A stretch of DNA of 64,000 nucleotides from Rhipicephalus microplus. Taxonomy: Eukaryota; Arthropoda; Arachnida; Ixodida; Ixodidae. Shown piece by piece: positions 36,086 through 48,599 of the stretch. Numbering within the stretch: the first letter of the stretch is position 1; every line of letters begins with the position of its first letter. The notes beneath the pieces are model-generated. The model had not been told where the DNA came from. It did no database searches and saw nothing but the letters and a program-made list of their open reading frames with translations. The DNA lies in the NCBI RefSeq assembly GCF_043290135.1, contig NW_027464601.1, forward strand, positions 6,060,001 through 6,124,000, written 5' to 3'. The position numbers and the translations under genes are program-made.

Positions 36086-37130
36086 ATGGCAACTCCCATG
36101 CCAAGCCAGGCGGTCCAAATCAGCGATATTCATGGTTTTCTTCTCGAGCATGTCTTTCATGCGCCACAGACATCAAAGCCGTTCCATGAAGACATATTCG
36201 AGGATGTTGATTACTGGCTCAACCACTTTGATCGGGTTGCCAGTATCAACGAATGAGATGATGTTCGCAAGCTGCTCCGAGTTTACTTCCACCTTGAAAA
36301 TTCTGGGAAGACGTGGTGCGAGAACCACGAGGGCTCCTTTGCAACCTGGCAAGAGTTTAGCCGACAGCTCCGTGACGCCTATCGCAACACTGAGATGATG
36401 GAGAAAGCTTAACAAGCCATATCCCGAACGAATGAGTATATATGTTCGTCGAGAGCATGCTTCGGCTCTTGATGCGCGCGGACTCTGCCAGGCCGGAGGA
36501 GAAGAATGTGTGGCATTTGATGTGCGGAGTAAAAGAAAAGCTTTTCGCTGGACTTGTGCGCAATCCACCGACGACAGTCTCTGAGTACACCAGTGAGGCA
36601 ACCACGATGGAGCGTACTCTGCAGAAGCGGTCGTCACAATAAGAACGCCAGATCCCGGTAACCGCATGCTCTATCTTTTCTGATAGCGAGAGACAGGACC
36701 ACGCAGACTTCATTCGAAGTATTGTTTGGGACGAATTGCGACAACTTCAGGCAGTGTGACACCATCCATTTGTGCCAGCCCTCACGGATGTAATCAGACA
36801 AGAAGTACAGGAAACCGTCACACCCCTGGCTCGAATATCACCACTGATTTCGGCGGCCCCAGTCCTGACATACGCAGCGGCATTGCGATCCCCTGCGCCA
36901 ACAGCTGCAGTTCTTGCTATGCGGCAAAGGTACCAGGCTATGCAACCATTCCAGAACCCTGCTTCGAGCCCGCCTCTCGACTCAAGGTTTCGAGCACGCC
37001 CTCCTATCGGCCGTCTGCCCCAAGACAAAGCGATAGCAAGGCAAGCACGTAGCATACCTCGGATAACCGTCCACTCTGATATCACTGCAGCAAAACGGGT
37101 CACGTATACCTGAACTGTCAATACCGCCAA
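36086..37130 (+). pseudogene. Ty3/gypsy gag remnant with zinc knuckle
   Basis: ATG at 36086 follows GAAAG and opens MATPMPSQAVQISDIHGF; the capsid-like block KPFHEDIFEDVDYWLNHFDR precedes a TGA at the position of an expected Trp (36254). The same frame continues with further stops near 36412, 36640 and 36760. A C-x2-C-x4-H-x4-C knuckle is at 37077-37118, with its first Cys codon now TGA. Gag packages the element RNA. Not functional here. Confidence 0.82.
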
Positions 37131-37419
37131 CTAGGTCGCCGCGGCTTCCACCCTGATGCTCGATGCCCACGAAATTGAAGCCTATCTCACGGGCCAGCGA
37201 ACTCTTTCGGAAATTGAGCTCCACCAGTCGAGATCACCATCCACTCGCCGGTCTACGTCACCCAGTTTGCCCTCATCGTCTTCCGCTCCTTTCAAGAGCT
37301 GGTCACCAATCCGCCGCAAGGGACACAAGGAATGGTGGCTTCTGAGGGTAAAGTCGTGGTCCGGCGAAGTGTTTAAGACCTTCCATTGACGCAACAACCC
37401 GACGAGCACCATTTCTTTT

Positions 37420-37755
37420 TTCGGCGGGCTATCCGACAGCGGAAATATCGTTTCTGCCGAAATCACCGTCTTCGTCGGCAATTATGCTGTCAACGCCCTC
37501 GTCGACACCGGCAACGACTCTGCCGTAATCGTAATCGACTCTGCCGTAGTCGACACAGTAACGACTCTCCACACCGGCAACTTAACTGGAGAAGGTTACC
37601 ACACGGTGGCAAGGATCTCCGTTGCGCATGGCAGGTGGCGATCTTGTGATGCCTATTGGTATGTGCATGGTACGCATTCCAATACGTACGTCGACATTTG
37701 CGGACTATTTCCTCGCATTGAGCGTGTGCTCTCGGTCAGTCATTGTAGGAATGGA
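37420..37755 (+). pseudogene. Ty3/gypsy aspartic protease remnant
   Basis: ALVDTGNDSAVI at 37492-37530 is the retropepsin active-site block with DTG intact (canonical DTGADS changed to DTGNDS). A partial tandem duplication of the following CGACTCTGCCGTA word (37517-37550) disturbs the frame. The domain runs into the insertion at 37760. Confidence 0.75.
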
Positions 37756-37759
37756 CATC

Positions 37760-39022
37760 TGTGATGAGTGAAGAAAACGACAACGACGGAAGTGCGGGGC
37801 AAGGCGCGTGTAATGTGCGCGTGAGTGTCAGCGAATCAGCTGATGACCTGTGGTGGCCCATAGAGGTGGCGTGCCACGATTGGGCCACGGGCGACCATCA
37901 CGTGGCAGTGGGCTTTGTGGCTGGGGACGAGCCGAAGCAGCGGCAGACGGGAGACAGCGGGCCGAAGCGTCGGACGCAGGCGATCCAGCTTCCGGCCGGG
38001 GAACGCGGCTGTCCACGCTACTGTCGGCCAACTACCAGCTGGGGCGGCGTTGCCGGCACGAGTACTGCATCTCGGGGCGCGGCCTGGCCTGCTGTTCTCT
38101 TCCTTGCCGAGGGCATCGCGGATCTCGGCGAGGCGTCTCCACGGTCAGCCGTTTGACACAGTGATGAACGTGGCCTGGCTAATGGTCACGGTTGCGTCGA
38201 GCATCAGGTCTCGGCGCACGCTCTTCGCTGGACGGGCTGGCCATGCCCCGCATTGAGCGTCGCGTCTCCGATGCGGGTTGACTGCTCCGTGGCCGCTCCC
38301 ATGCCATGAAGCGCCGGTGTCACCAGAGCGTCGCACTTCGGCAAGGGACGAGCGAGATGTTCTGCCGGGCGAGACGCGGGAGTGTGCACAGAGGAGCACG
38401 GAGCCGGGCGAGGATTCAGGGTGGCCGAGGATTCAGATGCCAGGGGAGTTGCTGGCTGAATCTAGGATCGCCGAGCGGTGCCGAGCGACGCGCCAGACTC
38501 GGACGTGGGCCACGAGCTCATGAGCTGCAGTGTGCACCCGAGGGTACCTGGCGGTGCCCTGGCCAAGAAGAAGGAACGTGCGGAAAAGAGAGCTCGAGGG
38601 TTGAGGCCACGAAGGCAGAGGAAGCGGTGCGCCGCTCGAGAGGACGAGTTCCTGGCAGCGTTCCTGAGCCGGACGTGGGACCCGTACGTGTCGGCCAGGT
38701 CGAGCTCCGGTGTGTCTGTTCAAGGTCCAAGGCCGAGACCTGCCGAACGGCTCCCGCCTGGGTGCAGTGGCCGGGAGCAGGTTCGTGGGCGAGGCCTACC
38801 GGGTGTGGTCCTCGTGAGCCGTGGCCTGATCCGGCACCTCCGGAGTTGCGACCCTGACTGCTGGGTTGGCCGCGACGTCCGACTCAACAGCGCTGCACAC
38901 GGTAGCGTATCCGTGCGCCGTCAGCCGTTCCACCCATGCCATGAAATAAAAAAAAGTTTATGTTAATCCTTTCTCGTCCGCTATCAACAAACATAGTGAC
39001 GAACGTCTCCTTAACCATCACA
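37760..39022 (+). repeat. LTR copy 1 (inverted relative to the element body)
   Basis: 1263 bases from TGTGATGAG to AACCATCACA. It is followed by ATAAATGG, the same eight bases that follow the right-hand LTR, so the copy extends at least to the start of the primer-binding site. GC-rich, with long spurious frames. Confidence 0.85.
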
Positions 39023-39048
39023 ATAAATGGTCCACACGTTCCTCGGTA

Positions 39049-39767
39049 CGGCTCGGCGATCCTAGATTCAGCCAGCAACTCCCCTGGCATCTGAATCCTC
39101 GGCCACCCTGAATCCTCGCCCGGCTCCGTGCTCCTCTGTGCACACTCCCGCGTCTCGCCCGGCAGAACATCTCGCTCGTCCCTTGCCGAAGTGCGACGCT
39201 CTGGTGACACCAGCGCTTGATGGCATGGGAGCGGCCACGGAGCAGTCAACCCGCATCGGAGACGCGACGCTCCATGCAGGGCATGGCCAGCCCGTCCAGC
39301 GAAGAGCGTGCGCCGAGACCTGATGCTCGACGCAACCGTGACCATTAGCCAGGCCACGTTCATCGCTGTGTCAAACGGCTGACCGTGGAGACGCCTCGCC
39401 GAGATCCGCGATGCCCTCGGCAAGGAAGAGAACAGCAGGCCAGGCCGCGCCCCGAGATGCAGTACTCGTGCCGGCAACGCCGCCCCAGCTGGTAGTTGGC
39501 CGACAGTAGCGTGGACAGCCGCGTTCCCCGGCCGGAAGCTGGATCGCCTGCGTCCGACGCTTCGGCCCGCTGTCTCCCGTCTGCCGCTGCTTCGGCTCGT
39601 CCCCAGCCACAAAGCCCACTGCCACGTGATGGTCGCCCGTGGCCCAATCGTGGCACGCCACCTCTATGGGCCACCACAGGTCATCAGCTGATTCGCTGAC
39701 ACTCACGCGCACATTACACGCGCCTTGCCCCGCACTTCCGTCGTTGTCGTTTTCTTCACTAATCACA
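39049..39767 (-). repeat. LTR copy 2, partial (3' LTR position)
   Basis: Begins TGTGATTAGTGAAG on the minus strand at 39767, right after a G-rich polypurine tract (39769-39781), and matches the first ~719 bases of the LTR. It then joins a ~26-base non-matching junction (39023-39048) and runs into the inverted copy 1. Confidence 0.8.
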
Positions 39768-40101
39768 ATAACCCCCCGCACAAGAAAGTTGTTTCAGTCA
39801 AACAACTTTTCTCACAACACACAGTAATGAGGAAGAACAGTCCCGTGGACTCACGACTCTCGAGCAGTGGTGGCGGAGATGCCTGGACCAGCGCGGCCTC
39901 GGGCCTCGTTTCTGAGCTCTGGTCCCTCATTTCTTTTTCCTCCACGCTCACTCATGCCAGCAAAGCCTCTCCACTCAGCCCCATCTCCTTCCCTAGCTCA
40001 ACTAGCTTTCTCTTGTCGTCCATTCTCGTCCGCCACACACAAACAACGTGAGGCTCTCAGATGTAACGCGAGAGCTTAATCCTGGCAGGCTCGCCATTTA
40101 T
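39768..40101 (-). pseudogene. Internal region with gag N-terminus-like frame
   Basis: On the minus strand, after the LTR and ATAAATGGCGAGCCTGCCAG (primer-binding-like), an open stretch reads DDKRKLVELGKEMGLSGEALL, then a stop, then VEEKEMRDQ and a Ser/Pro-rich part. This resembles the first residues of some Ty3/gypsy gag proteins. The region ends in GTGCGGGGGG, a polypurine tract. Nothing else is encoded. Confidence 0.6.
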
Positions 40102-41364
40102 TGTGATGGTTAAGGAGACGTTCGTCACTATGTTTGTTGATAGCGGACGAGAAAGGATTAACATTAACTTTTTTTTATTTCATGGGATGGGTGGAACGGC
40201 TGACGGCGCACGGATACGCTACCGTGTGCAGCGCTGTTGAGTCGGACGTCGCGGCCAACCCAGCAGTCAGGGTCGCAACTCCGGAGGTGCCGGATCAGGC
40301 CACGGCTCACGAGGACCACACCCGGTAGGCCTCGCCCACGAACCTGCTCCCGGCCACTGCACCCAGGCGGGAGCCGTTCGGCAGGTCTCGGCCTTGGACC
40401 TTGAACAGACACACCGGAGCTCGACCTGGCCGACACGTACGGGTCCCACGTCCGGCTCAGGAACGCTGCCAGGAACTCGTCCTCTCGAGCGGCGCACCGC
40501 TTCCTCTGCCTGCGTGGCCTCAACCCTCGAGCTCTCTTTTCCGCACGTTCCTTCTTCTTGGCCAGGGCACCGCCAGGTACCCTCGGGTGCACACTGCAGC
40601 TCATGAGCTCGTGGCCCACGTCCGAGTCTGGCGCGTCGCTCGGCACCGCTCGGCGATCCTAGATTCAGCCAGCAACTCCCCTGGCATCTGAATCCTCGGC
40701 CACCCTGAATCCTCGCCCGGCTCCGTGCTCCTCTGTGCACACTCCCGCGTCTCGCCCGGCAGAACATCTCGCTCGTCCCTTGCCGAAGTGCGACGCTCTG
40801 GTGACACCGGCGCTTGATGGCATGGGAGCGGCCACGGAGCAGTCAACCCGCATCGGAGACGCGACGCTCCATGCGGGGCATGGCCAGCCCGTCCAGCGAA
40901 GAGCGTGCGCCGAGACCCGATGCTCGACGCAACCGTGACCATTAGCCAGGCCACGTTCATCGCTGTGTCAAACGGCTGACCGTGGAGACGCCTCGCCGAG
41001 ATCCGCGATGCCCTCGGCAAGGAAGAGAACAGCAGGCCAGGCCGCGCCCCGAGATGCAGTACTCGTGCCGGCAACGCCGCCCCAGCTGGTAGTTGGCCGA
41101 CAGTAGCGTGGACAGCCGCGTTCCCCGGCCGGAAGCTGGATCGCCTGCGTCCGACGCTTCGGCCCGCTGTCTCCCGTCTGCCGCTGCTTCGGCTCGTCCC
41201 CAGCCACAAAGCCCACTGCCACGTGATGGTCGCCCGTGGCCCAATCGTGGCACGCCACCTCTATGGGCCACCACAGGTCATCAGCTGATTCGCTGACACT
41301 CACGCGCACATTACACGTGCCTTGCCCCGCACTTCCGTCGTTGTCGTTTTCTTCACTCATCACA
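40102..41364 (-). repeat. LTR copy 3 (5' LTR of the element body)
   Basis: 1263 bases, same length as copy 1; spot comparison finds only scattered single-base differences (for example GGCACGTG versus GGCGCGTG near the outer ends), so the pair is close to 99 percent identical and young. Confidence 0.85.
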
Positions 41365-41369
41365 ACATC

Positions 41370-42660
41370 CTTCGTGTATACGGCACCGTCAACGACCTCC
41401 GTGAATTACTAGTGTCGTTTGAGGATTCTTTTTTTGCTGGAACTGACAGTACGCGATTCCCAAAAAGAGCGCTCCGTGTTACCGACGATTCTCTGACTCT
41501 CCCACCTCGAAGCAACCTCTTTGTCAAGGTATCATTAGGACAGGCCGTGTACAACGCAGTGATTGCAGAGGCCAATTTGTTTCCCCTTATTTCACAACAA
41601 ATCTGTCTTGTCCGAGGAATCATTCAGCCTAGCAACAGGCATGTTCACCTGCTGCTCACGAACTTCAGTGACGAATATCGCCACCTCATAACACACTGCC
41701 ATTGCAAATTTTGAAGAACTTGCCGATGCTGAAGGTTCGTCCACGTTAGCTTCATTTTCATTGAATGGCCACCCTTACGAGGCCTTCGCTAGCACTCTTG
41801 ACGTAAACGATAGGGTACCTTCGGCTCATCGAGAAAGCCTTTTACGACTTTGACGAAAGCGCCGACACGGAATTACACACTGACGCCAGCAACGTTATAC
41901 TAGGAGTGGTATTACTTCAGTGACATAATGGCAGAGAGTGCCTGATCGCTATCGCGAGCAGAACGTTATCCCCAGCGGAGAAAAATTATTCAGCTGCCGA
42001 AAAGGAATGCCTTGCTGTTGTCTGGGCCATAACAAAGTTCCGCCCATTGTTATATAGCCGCCCAATCAGGGTATTTAGCTACCACCATTCCCTTTGTTGG
42101 CTCGCGAATCTCAAACATCCCTCAGGTTGTCTAGCACGATGAAGCCTTCGGCTACAAAAATTTGATGTCATAATCGTCCACAAATCTGGGCGGAAACACA
42201 CTGACGCTGACTTTCTTTCACGTGCACTGGTCGAAAATGCCAACACTGTCCTCGAAGACCATTCACTTTTTTTTATGCCGTATTGGCAACCAGCTTGACT
42301 GAGCAACCGCGTCATGACTCGGAGCTGTTTCCGCTCATTGAATACCTGGAAGGGTGTCATTTTCGCACTCCTCAAAGCTTTTCACGCTCGCAATCCTCCT
42401 TTTGTTTCCGAGATGGAGTGCTTTATAAAAAGAACTTTCATCCTGCACAAGCTAAGTATCTGCTTGTTGCGCCAACTACGCTTCCTGATGATATTTTACG
42501 TGCGGGTCATGATGAGCCATCGTCCGGACACCTCGGCTATACGCGCACGCTGCAACGGATTCAACGCTCCTACTACTGGCCACGTCTCGCAAAGACTTTG
42601 AAGCACTACGTTCACACATGTCTCGTCAGTCATCAACAAAACATTTCACCTTTCCGGAGC
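41370..42660 (+). pseudogene. Ty3/gypsy pol remnant: linker, RNase H, integrase zinc domain
   Basis: 41370-41713 continues the host element directly after the insertion (RVYGTVNDLRELL ... FVKVSLGQAVYNA). The RT palm is missing: by 41850 the sequence is already in RNase H ([52 protein letters not shown] to 42235) with stops. 42283-42650 is the integrase zinc-finger region (HDEPSSGHLG ... YYWPRLAKTLKHYVHTC); the second Cys of the CxxC pair is lost. The catalytic core is deleted and 3' LTR-proximal sequence follows at once. Confidence 0.8.
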
Positions 42661-42776
42661 CAAGTACGTTATTCCGCCTCACGCCATTCATTTTGCTTGC
42701 CTAGTAATTTTCGTCTCATTTTATTTTTTTTCTTCATCTGCAGCATCAAGACGATGCTTCTTGGGAGAGCCGGTAA

Positions 42777-42900
42777 TGACGCATGCCACTATTGATGAAC
42801 GACTCACTGTGGCTCATACTCGTTTTGGGCTGAGAAGAGGAAGAGAACATTTTCGTTGCTCTGGTTTAGGTCAACTCCTGGCTGTCGGTCTTGTTTTTCT
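42777..42900 (+). repeat. 3' LTR remnant of gypsy element A
   Basis: CATCTGCAGCATCAAGACGA at 42737 resembles the 3' untranslated text of element C at 820-845, placing the LTR start at TGACGC (42777). It ends near 42893 with the block shared with 35903-35930. Internally deleted (about 120 bases). Confidence 0.5.
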
Positions 42901-45520
42901 CATGAAAATATATAATTTTTTATGTTTTGATGAGCTGACACTATCCCTTAGAATGGCCTGTATCTATTTCTTTCGCGTGCCTTAGGCAGTCGGAAATTCA
43001 AATACATACATTCGTGCTCCAGACTCATGGTTTCCACAAAAATGTGGAGACAATACTTCCTTGGCACCGCAGTTGCTCGCAAACTGGTCACTCACTAATG
43101 AACACAAGCACAGCCACAATGAGCACACATCACAACTCCGATGAACCTGACGGCACCCAAAAAACGATGCGAAATTCGTTGTCTATCATCAAAGCGCAGT
43201 AATTCTACAAAGATTGCAACGCCGATGCGAACACGCCGACGAATACCAGCGTCGGTTGCGTTGTGTGCCACACAGCGCACAACTCAACCAGCGCCGTGAG
43301 CTCGTTGACATAGGCAGTAGAGCTCGTTGACATAAGAAGTAGAGCTTCCAGGCTATGACGAAGTTTCTTCAGGAGGTGGTCGCTCAGCGCGTCAAACTCA
43401 CGCACATACTCACGCACGCGCACTGATTGACTCCCGCGCTGCTCGCGCTTTCCAGAGAAGACACCACCAGCGCTATCGCCTCGCGCACACGACATGAAAA
43501 GGCGCAGTGGTGACGCGAGAAATCCTAGTGGCCGTCCGTGTCATTCTGGACCACCGAGACAGCAGCGGTGGCCAGCCGGTTGCGCCACCAGATCATATTC
43601 TAGTTCACCATTGTCGAAACATTTGTGTGTATGTCAGTACAGATTTGTTTACAGTTGACGGACAACAATCATAATTTTGACAATACATTATAAGATATCT
43701 TCACGCACAGATGGTTTGCACTAGTCACTGACTCGAACGTATACAATATGAACATTATTATTTCTCTTGTTGACTCTCATGCCAAATATGTCACTCGGTC
43801 TCTGTGCGTCACTCAATTTACAATACATGCGGCAACCTTCAGGCAACGTATGGTTACGGACCCATATATACAATGCCCAGAGCGTTGCCTACTCATCAGG
43901 ATTCATTTCGTTAATATGCGTGTATGTTTTTCCAACGTTCTTTGTTTTATTTATGCCCCCTCGTCTTTGTTCATGTCTTCAATGTCACAGAAGCGCAATG
44001 TGCGGGCCTAATTAACGGGGCAGATCTAAATATGTCACTGGCATATCCAAGCAGTGCTTGAGGTGCTTCAAAACGCGTATTTATTGTGTGTGTATATATT
44101 CGCGCACGCATGCGATCACACGGAGAAACATATATACAAGCAATTCGAACTTTTGTCTTCGACGAAAAGTGTGTCACAAGGTCCCTATTTCTGGCATTCT
44201 TTTTTCAGGAGGAGTCATTGAGCTTGTTGTCCAGCTGTGCCTGAAATTCACAGCTGTTTTTGGGAGCGTCTGTATGAACAGACAAAACTGCTGTTTGTTT
44301 TCTTTTTTCAGAACAAGACCCTTCCTGTCCTGATAACAATGCAGAATAATGGGGAACCAGTAGGATGTAACACATTCTATATCACCGTATCGGAATAACA
44401 GTTCTATTTCACAGAATGAATGAAATGACACCATCTTCTGCTGCTCAATTTGCGTAATATCATACATTCATTTGGCGTTGGTATAATCAATAGCGTGCTC
44501 ATCCTGTTTTACCAATAAATTTAGTATAAACAGTACAAAAGAGTTACTGTTTGTGGCTGATTTATTCCCTTTAATTTCGCTATGTGTGTGCCGCGAGCTT
44601 GGACCTGACCTGTACGCAACTGTGTCAGCTATTCGTTTACCTTTGCCTCGACAACAGTCACACCTGTCGCCAACCTCGCCCTCATTAAGCTTATAAAGCT
44701 AATAAATTGAGTCAAGTCAGTAATGGTTTGTTATGAATGTCTATACGTGTGTTTACCGTCTATACTTGGTTTTATCCCGTACAAAGTTTCGTTACTTGTT
44801 ATCGTTACACAATTCCACTTCCTGTGGTAGGGTTCAAAAGAAAAAAAAAATGACATGGAGTTTTTCGTTGTAAAATTATCAGTGAATTCTAATCGGGGGT
44901 ACGCTCTAATTGTGTAAATATAGAACTAGGCATCTTGGTGCTCATACCAAAACTGCATGTGCGCTGTTGTGATAGCACTAAATAGAAAAAATCGGCGAAG
45001 ATAATTTCGTTTTGGTACTTTACTAGCAACACTACTAGAACAAATTAACGTCAACAATAACAGCAGCACACAGAACAGGCCCTTGTCAAACAGCAGCACA
45101 CGCTCTTCTCTCGAGGCCCTTCTCATTTATTTTAGCTATCTGCTAAGAGCAGACAGCTAAAACACGACGACAAACAACACGATGACAGACAACAACGACA
45201 AAATCTTCGTCACTCACAGCGCCACTTTGTCTTTTCTTACACAATTTCGACTTACAATTTGTTTTACTGTCGCCTTTGTGCAACACAAAATTGTTAGTTA
45301 TTCTTTATTGCGTCCCGTTACAGCACTCTGGCACCCGTTCCCGCATTACCTCTGCTGATTAGACGTGTTCAAGTTAAGCGTTTGAATGAGTTGGTTTCAA
45401 TTGCACACTGAACACTTGCACAAACAACGCATACGATGCACAACCTATTTTAACCTACGCGACGTACAGCTCCCCAAAATTTTCGATTCACAGCTTTACA
45501 GCTGTGCAGCAGTCTTACTG
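42901..45520. other. No supported feature
   Basis: No exon or element recognised. A short direct repeat (GAGCTCGTTGACATA) occurs at 43298 and 43322. Confidence 0.35.
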
Positions 45521-45712
45521 AGAATTGACCATACAATCCCGCGCACGCCACCCGTACGCATTAAGAAGTGGTTACAGCGTCAAGGAGCTTCAAAGTGCTA
45601 TCGTTGAAAAATGTCCCTGTGTAAACAGATTTGGGAAAGGATACGCAGCAAAACTGTACACAAGACGTGCCGTTAACCATCAAGCCAAGGAAAAGTTCTC
45701 AGTCTGCGGTAA
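45521..45712 (+). CDS. Weak candidate exon
   Basis: An open frame (RHPYALRSGYSVKELQSAIV ... KCPCVNRFGKGYAAKL ... KEKFSVC) ends at a perfect donor TCTGCG|GTAAGT (45713). The upstream acceptor is poor and a stop lies just before the frame. No family is recognised and no partner exon was found. Confidence 0.22.
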
Positions 45713-47819
45713 GTGGTGTGCAAGGTGTAGTTTAAAAAGCGGAATGCTGCCGTAGCATCGGCTTGGTAGTGTCTGTCAAGCATGCAACTTCCTAAAATTA
45801 ACCGAAATAGTTCTATACAAGAAAGCTTGGAACTTCAAATGTAAGTCAGGCTGCTTATTTGGCCCATATTATCGAGAATGATTGGTTTTACTTGCAGCAT
45901 CAACTCTTTAGTCTTAAGCTTTCGACGGGAACGTTCTTTCTAAAGATGTGCTCACATGACGTGTTCGAATAAGGCGTGCAGGGCAGCTACTTCTTGAATG
46001 TCAGTGCAGATTTGAAGGGATGCTGAATAGAGTGGGAGCGCAGTGACACATGTAGTCTGGCCTCTGCACAATCAAATCAACAGCAGCGAAACATCGCCAA
46101 AACGAGCGCAGTATTTCTGCGGGCAAACATCTTGAATGATTTCACCAGTTTTATTAGCTGCAAGGATTCAGATTCGTTTTCAGACATACTTCACCGAACA
46201 GTTTAGAAAAAGATTTCAACATTATTTCACAAACTATACTTCACCTTCTCCCAACATGTCTTGATGAAGTGCCCTTTGATATGCTCCTTCTTATGGGACT
46301 GCTCTGCAGTCTACGCAAAACGTGCATCCAAGACCATATAGGAGAACTAACAACTGCTTAAAATATGCATTTTATGTGTATGGCTCTCACAGCCATGTCT
46401 CTGCTTGTAAATAGGTGAAACTGATTTAATCTGCTTTTGAATGCAGTTAAAGTAACTTCCATACTTACAAACACACGCGTCTTGCTTACATGCTTCACAT
46501 TACAGCATGATATATTGCCGTATTAACGCGTGGTAGACGCATAAGTTGCCATCGGACGTCTCAACATGGCTTTATCAGAATGAGTTCATAGTTTAAAGCC
46601 AGCCACTCACAACAAAAGGCCCCCACGCTACTGCACCCTCAAGGTCACTTAGTGGGGGAACAGCAAGTTTGAAAGGATTTCATAGACTAATTGTTTGAAG
46701 TGCGCACTAGGAACAGAATATCGCTACCGCGTCAACTCCTAAAGGCGAAAACTAAGGGTGCCCCAACTTTTTTTTCATGTTTTGAGACGTATTCAGCTGG
46801 TTTCCACAGCGCTGCCAACAAAGTCTCGGAGAAAATAGAACGTAGCTTTTTAAGGCACACATTGTTATAAATAAATGTACATAGGAAATGTCACGTCACA
46901 TTTATTAATAGGTTTTCCTTTGTTGCAAGGAAGCGTGCGGCGCAGTGTTACGGACTTCCAGATCGGCAACAAGGAACGTGGCTGCAGTCAACGTCTTCTC
47001 GCTCTAATACGAACATTCACCCGAATAAACCTTTGCCATATGAACTTTCCAAGCATACGCCTCGAAATTAGTGAATTTATGAAGTTGTGCTTAAGCACGA
47101 CACCAATATACGTGTGGCTGAACGAATGTTCTCACGTATCTTTCAGAGGTTGCAGAATTTCCTCTTCAAAGCTTCTGGGTCATGGACCGCAAATCATGAG
47201 AATCTTGCTGATAGCTACCCAGCTATATGGTAATAATCAATTTTCTGTTGGCTTCGTCGACATTAACAAAATAGATGTTAGACTTCGCGCATAATTGCAG
47301 TCATACTTCAGCACAATTGATGTGTTGACACAACGTAGCCGCTGCAAATGAAATGAATATAACAGTGCCATTCCTTTTCTATCAAGCAGCGGAGCTCTGA
47401 GTGGCCAGGATAGAATTGCATTTTTGATAAATTTCTGGCTACCAACGTTTCACCAATGACGTTCAGAACAAAATATTCGCAAAAGTACAGTTTCCTTCCA
47501 ATAAAATATGTTATGAAGGCGAATGACGCTATAAAGTCATTCTACGCAGTATTTTGAAACATAACACGAGAAGGTCGAGCGCAAAGCCTGGATCACTGCT
47601 TTTCATGGTCCACTCCCTGTAGGATGGTATTATTGAGTAGCGTGCCTGTTCAGGTCGATCGTTGGTTAGGATAGAGCGAATAGAAACCCATCTACATCAC
47701 GGGCGAGCACGAAGACTCTTCGGCCTCTTGATTCTTCTGTTTCCCTCCCAGCAGACGGGCGTCGATTTGCCCGACACAACTGGGATGCAATAATTCTGAT
47801 GTGCAAGGGAGCGAGTGGA
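45713..47819. other. No supported feature
   Basis: An ORF of 139 codons at 46875-47294 lacks any domain or splice framing. No repeat copies aligned. Confidence 0.35.
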
Positions 47820-47824
47820 TGTAG

Positions 47825-48150
47825 AGAAAAAAATTAAAGAGAAACGGGACGTGAATGAAGAGGACAGAAGGCAAAAAGACAGAAAAATGGATGAAGCAAA
47901 AAAAAACTTTTAGACAAAAAAGAGATAGAAAGCGGACAATGCAAGACACAAATTTTTAAAAAGACAAAAAGAGAAGGAATAAAAGATAGATAGATCAAGA
48001 GAAAGCCTGAATAGAGAAGAGAGAGAAAGGTGTGAAACAGAAAGATATAGTGAGAGAAACAGAGATAAACTGAGGAAAAGGAAACACAAAATAGAGCGAG
48101 GCACTGAAAGAGAGAAAGAAATCAACAAAAATAACACCAAGAAACAAGAA
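47825..48150 (+). repeat. Purine-rich (GA/AAG) low-complexity tract
   Basis: About 325 bases of imperfect AGA/GAAA units on the + strand, giving Leu/Ser/Phe-rich spurious frames on the minus strand. It lies ~450 bases upstream of the secreted-protein gene's 5' region. Confidence 0.85.
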
Positions 48151-48599
48151 AGACCGCACATATCGGCACATCCTTCAGGCTTGAAACCATGCAACGCTGG
48201 CTTGATTTTGTGTGATTACATGAAAAAAGTATTTCAAAAACGCCTGCTTCAGGCGTCTCTATAGCGCAGAAAAATGTGCGATGTGGTTTAAAAGATTTCA
48301 CGAAAAAAATGCTACATTATGCGCGTCGTCTGCTACCGGAAGCGCGCACCGCCGACGCCACCTGCAGCAAAACACGCCGATGCCACGCCTTGTCACAAAC
48401 AAACAAATGGCTTCGGCGGCAGCGGCTGGGAAAGGAGAAACACAAGCAAATGAACTCTACGGCGCGCCGCAAAGAAAAACGAAACAAACGAAGTGGACAA
48501 ACCAGAAACAGGTGGCGCGTTCCTGTCTCGATTCAAAATGGCGTCGTCCCCTTAGACGCGCACCGGGTCGTTTACGCCTCTTCGGCAGAGTTTTTGCGC

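Larger units (their letters stand above)
37760..41364. mobile_element. Non-autonomous LTR element with inverted LTRs, 3605 bp
   Basis: The insertion starts TGTGATGAG (37760) and ends CTCATCACA (41364) and is flanked by the 5-bp duplication ACATC (37755-37759 and 41365-41369). The outer arms are 1263-bp units, 37760-39022 (+) and 40102-41364 (-), nearly identical and in inverted orientation, each with TGTGATG...CATCACA ends. Between them lie a 334-bp internal region (39768-40101) and a partial third LTR (39049-39767). Removing the insertion and one ACATC rejoins the host gypsy frame without loss. The element has no pol and depends on other elements' enzymes. Confidence 0.85.
35901..42900 (+). 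mobile_element. Ty3/gypsy element A, decayed and interrupted
   Basis: Remnant 5' LTR end at 35901-35944 (GAACTCCTGGTTGTCGGTCT) matches 42871-42893 near the 3' LTR end (CAACTCCTGGCTGTCGGTCT). Between them: a primer-binding-like TGGTGCAGCCACTGG, gag (36086 on), zinc knuckle, protease, pre-RT linker, RNase H, integrase zinc domain and a short 3' LTR. The RT palm and most of the integrase core are deleted. A 3605-bp element is inserted between protease and linker. Order and domains are standard Ty3/gypsy; every domain carries stops or deletions. Confidence 0.88.

Noticed and set aside
38884..39612. Open frame of 242 codons on the minus strand, with similar frames at 40601-41209 and 38306-38857
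   Set aside because: These lie inside GC-rich LTR copies, are repeated with the LTR and cross an LTR junction; long frames here are a by-product of base composition.
47692..48194. Leu/Ser/Phe-rich frames resembling membrane proteins
   Set aside because: They arise from the purine-rich low-complexity tract read on the opposite strand.
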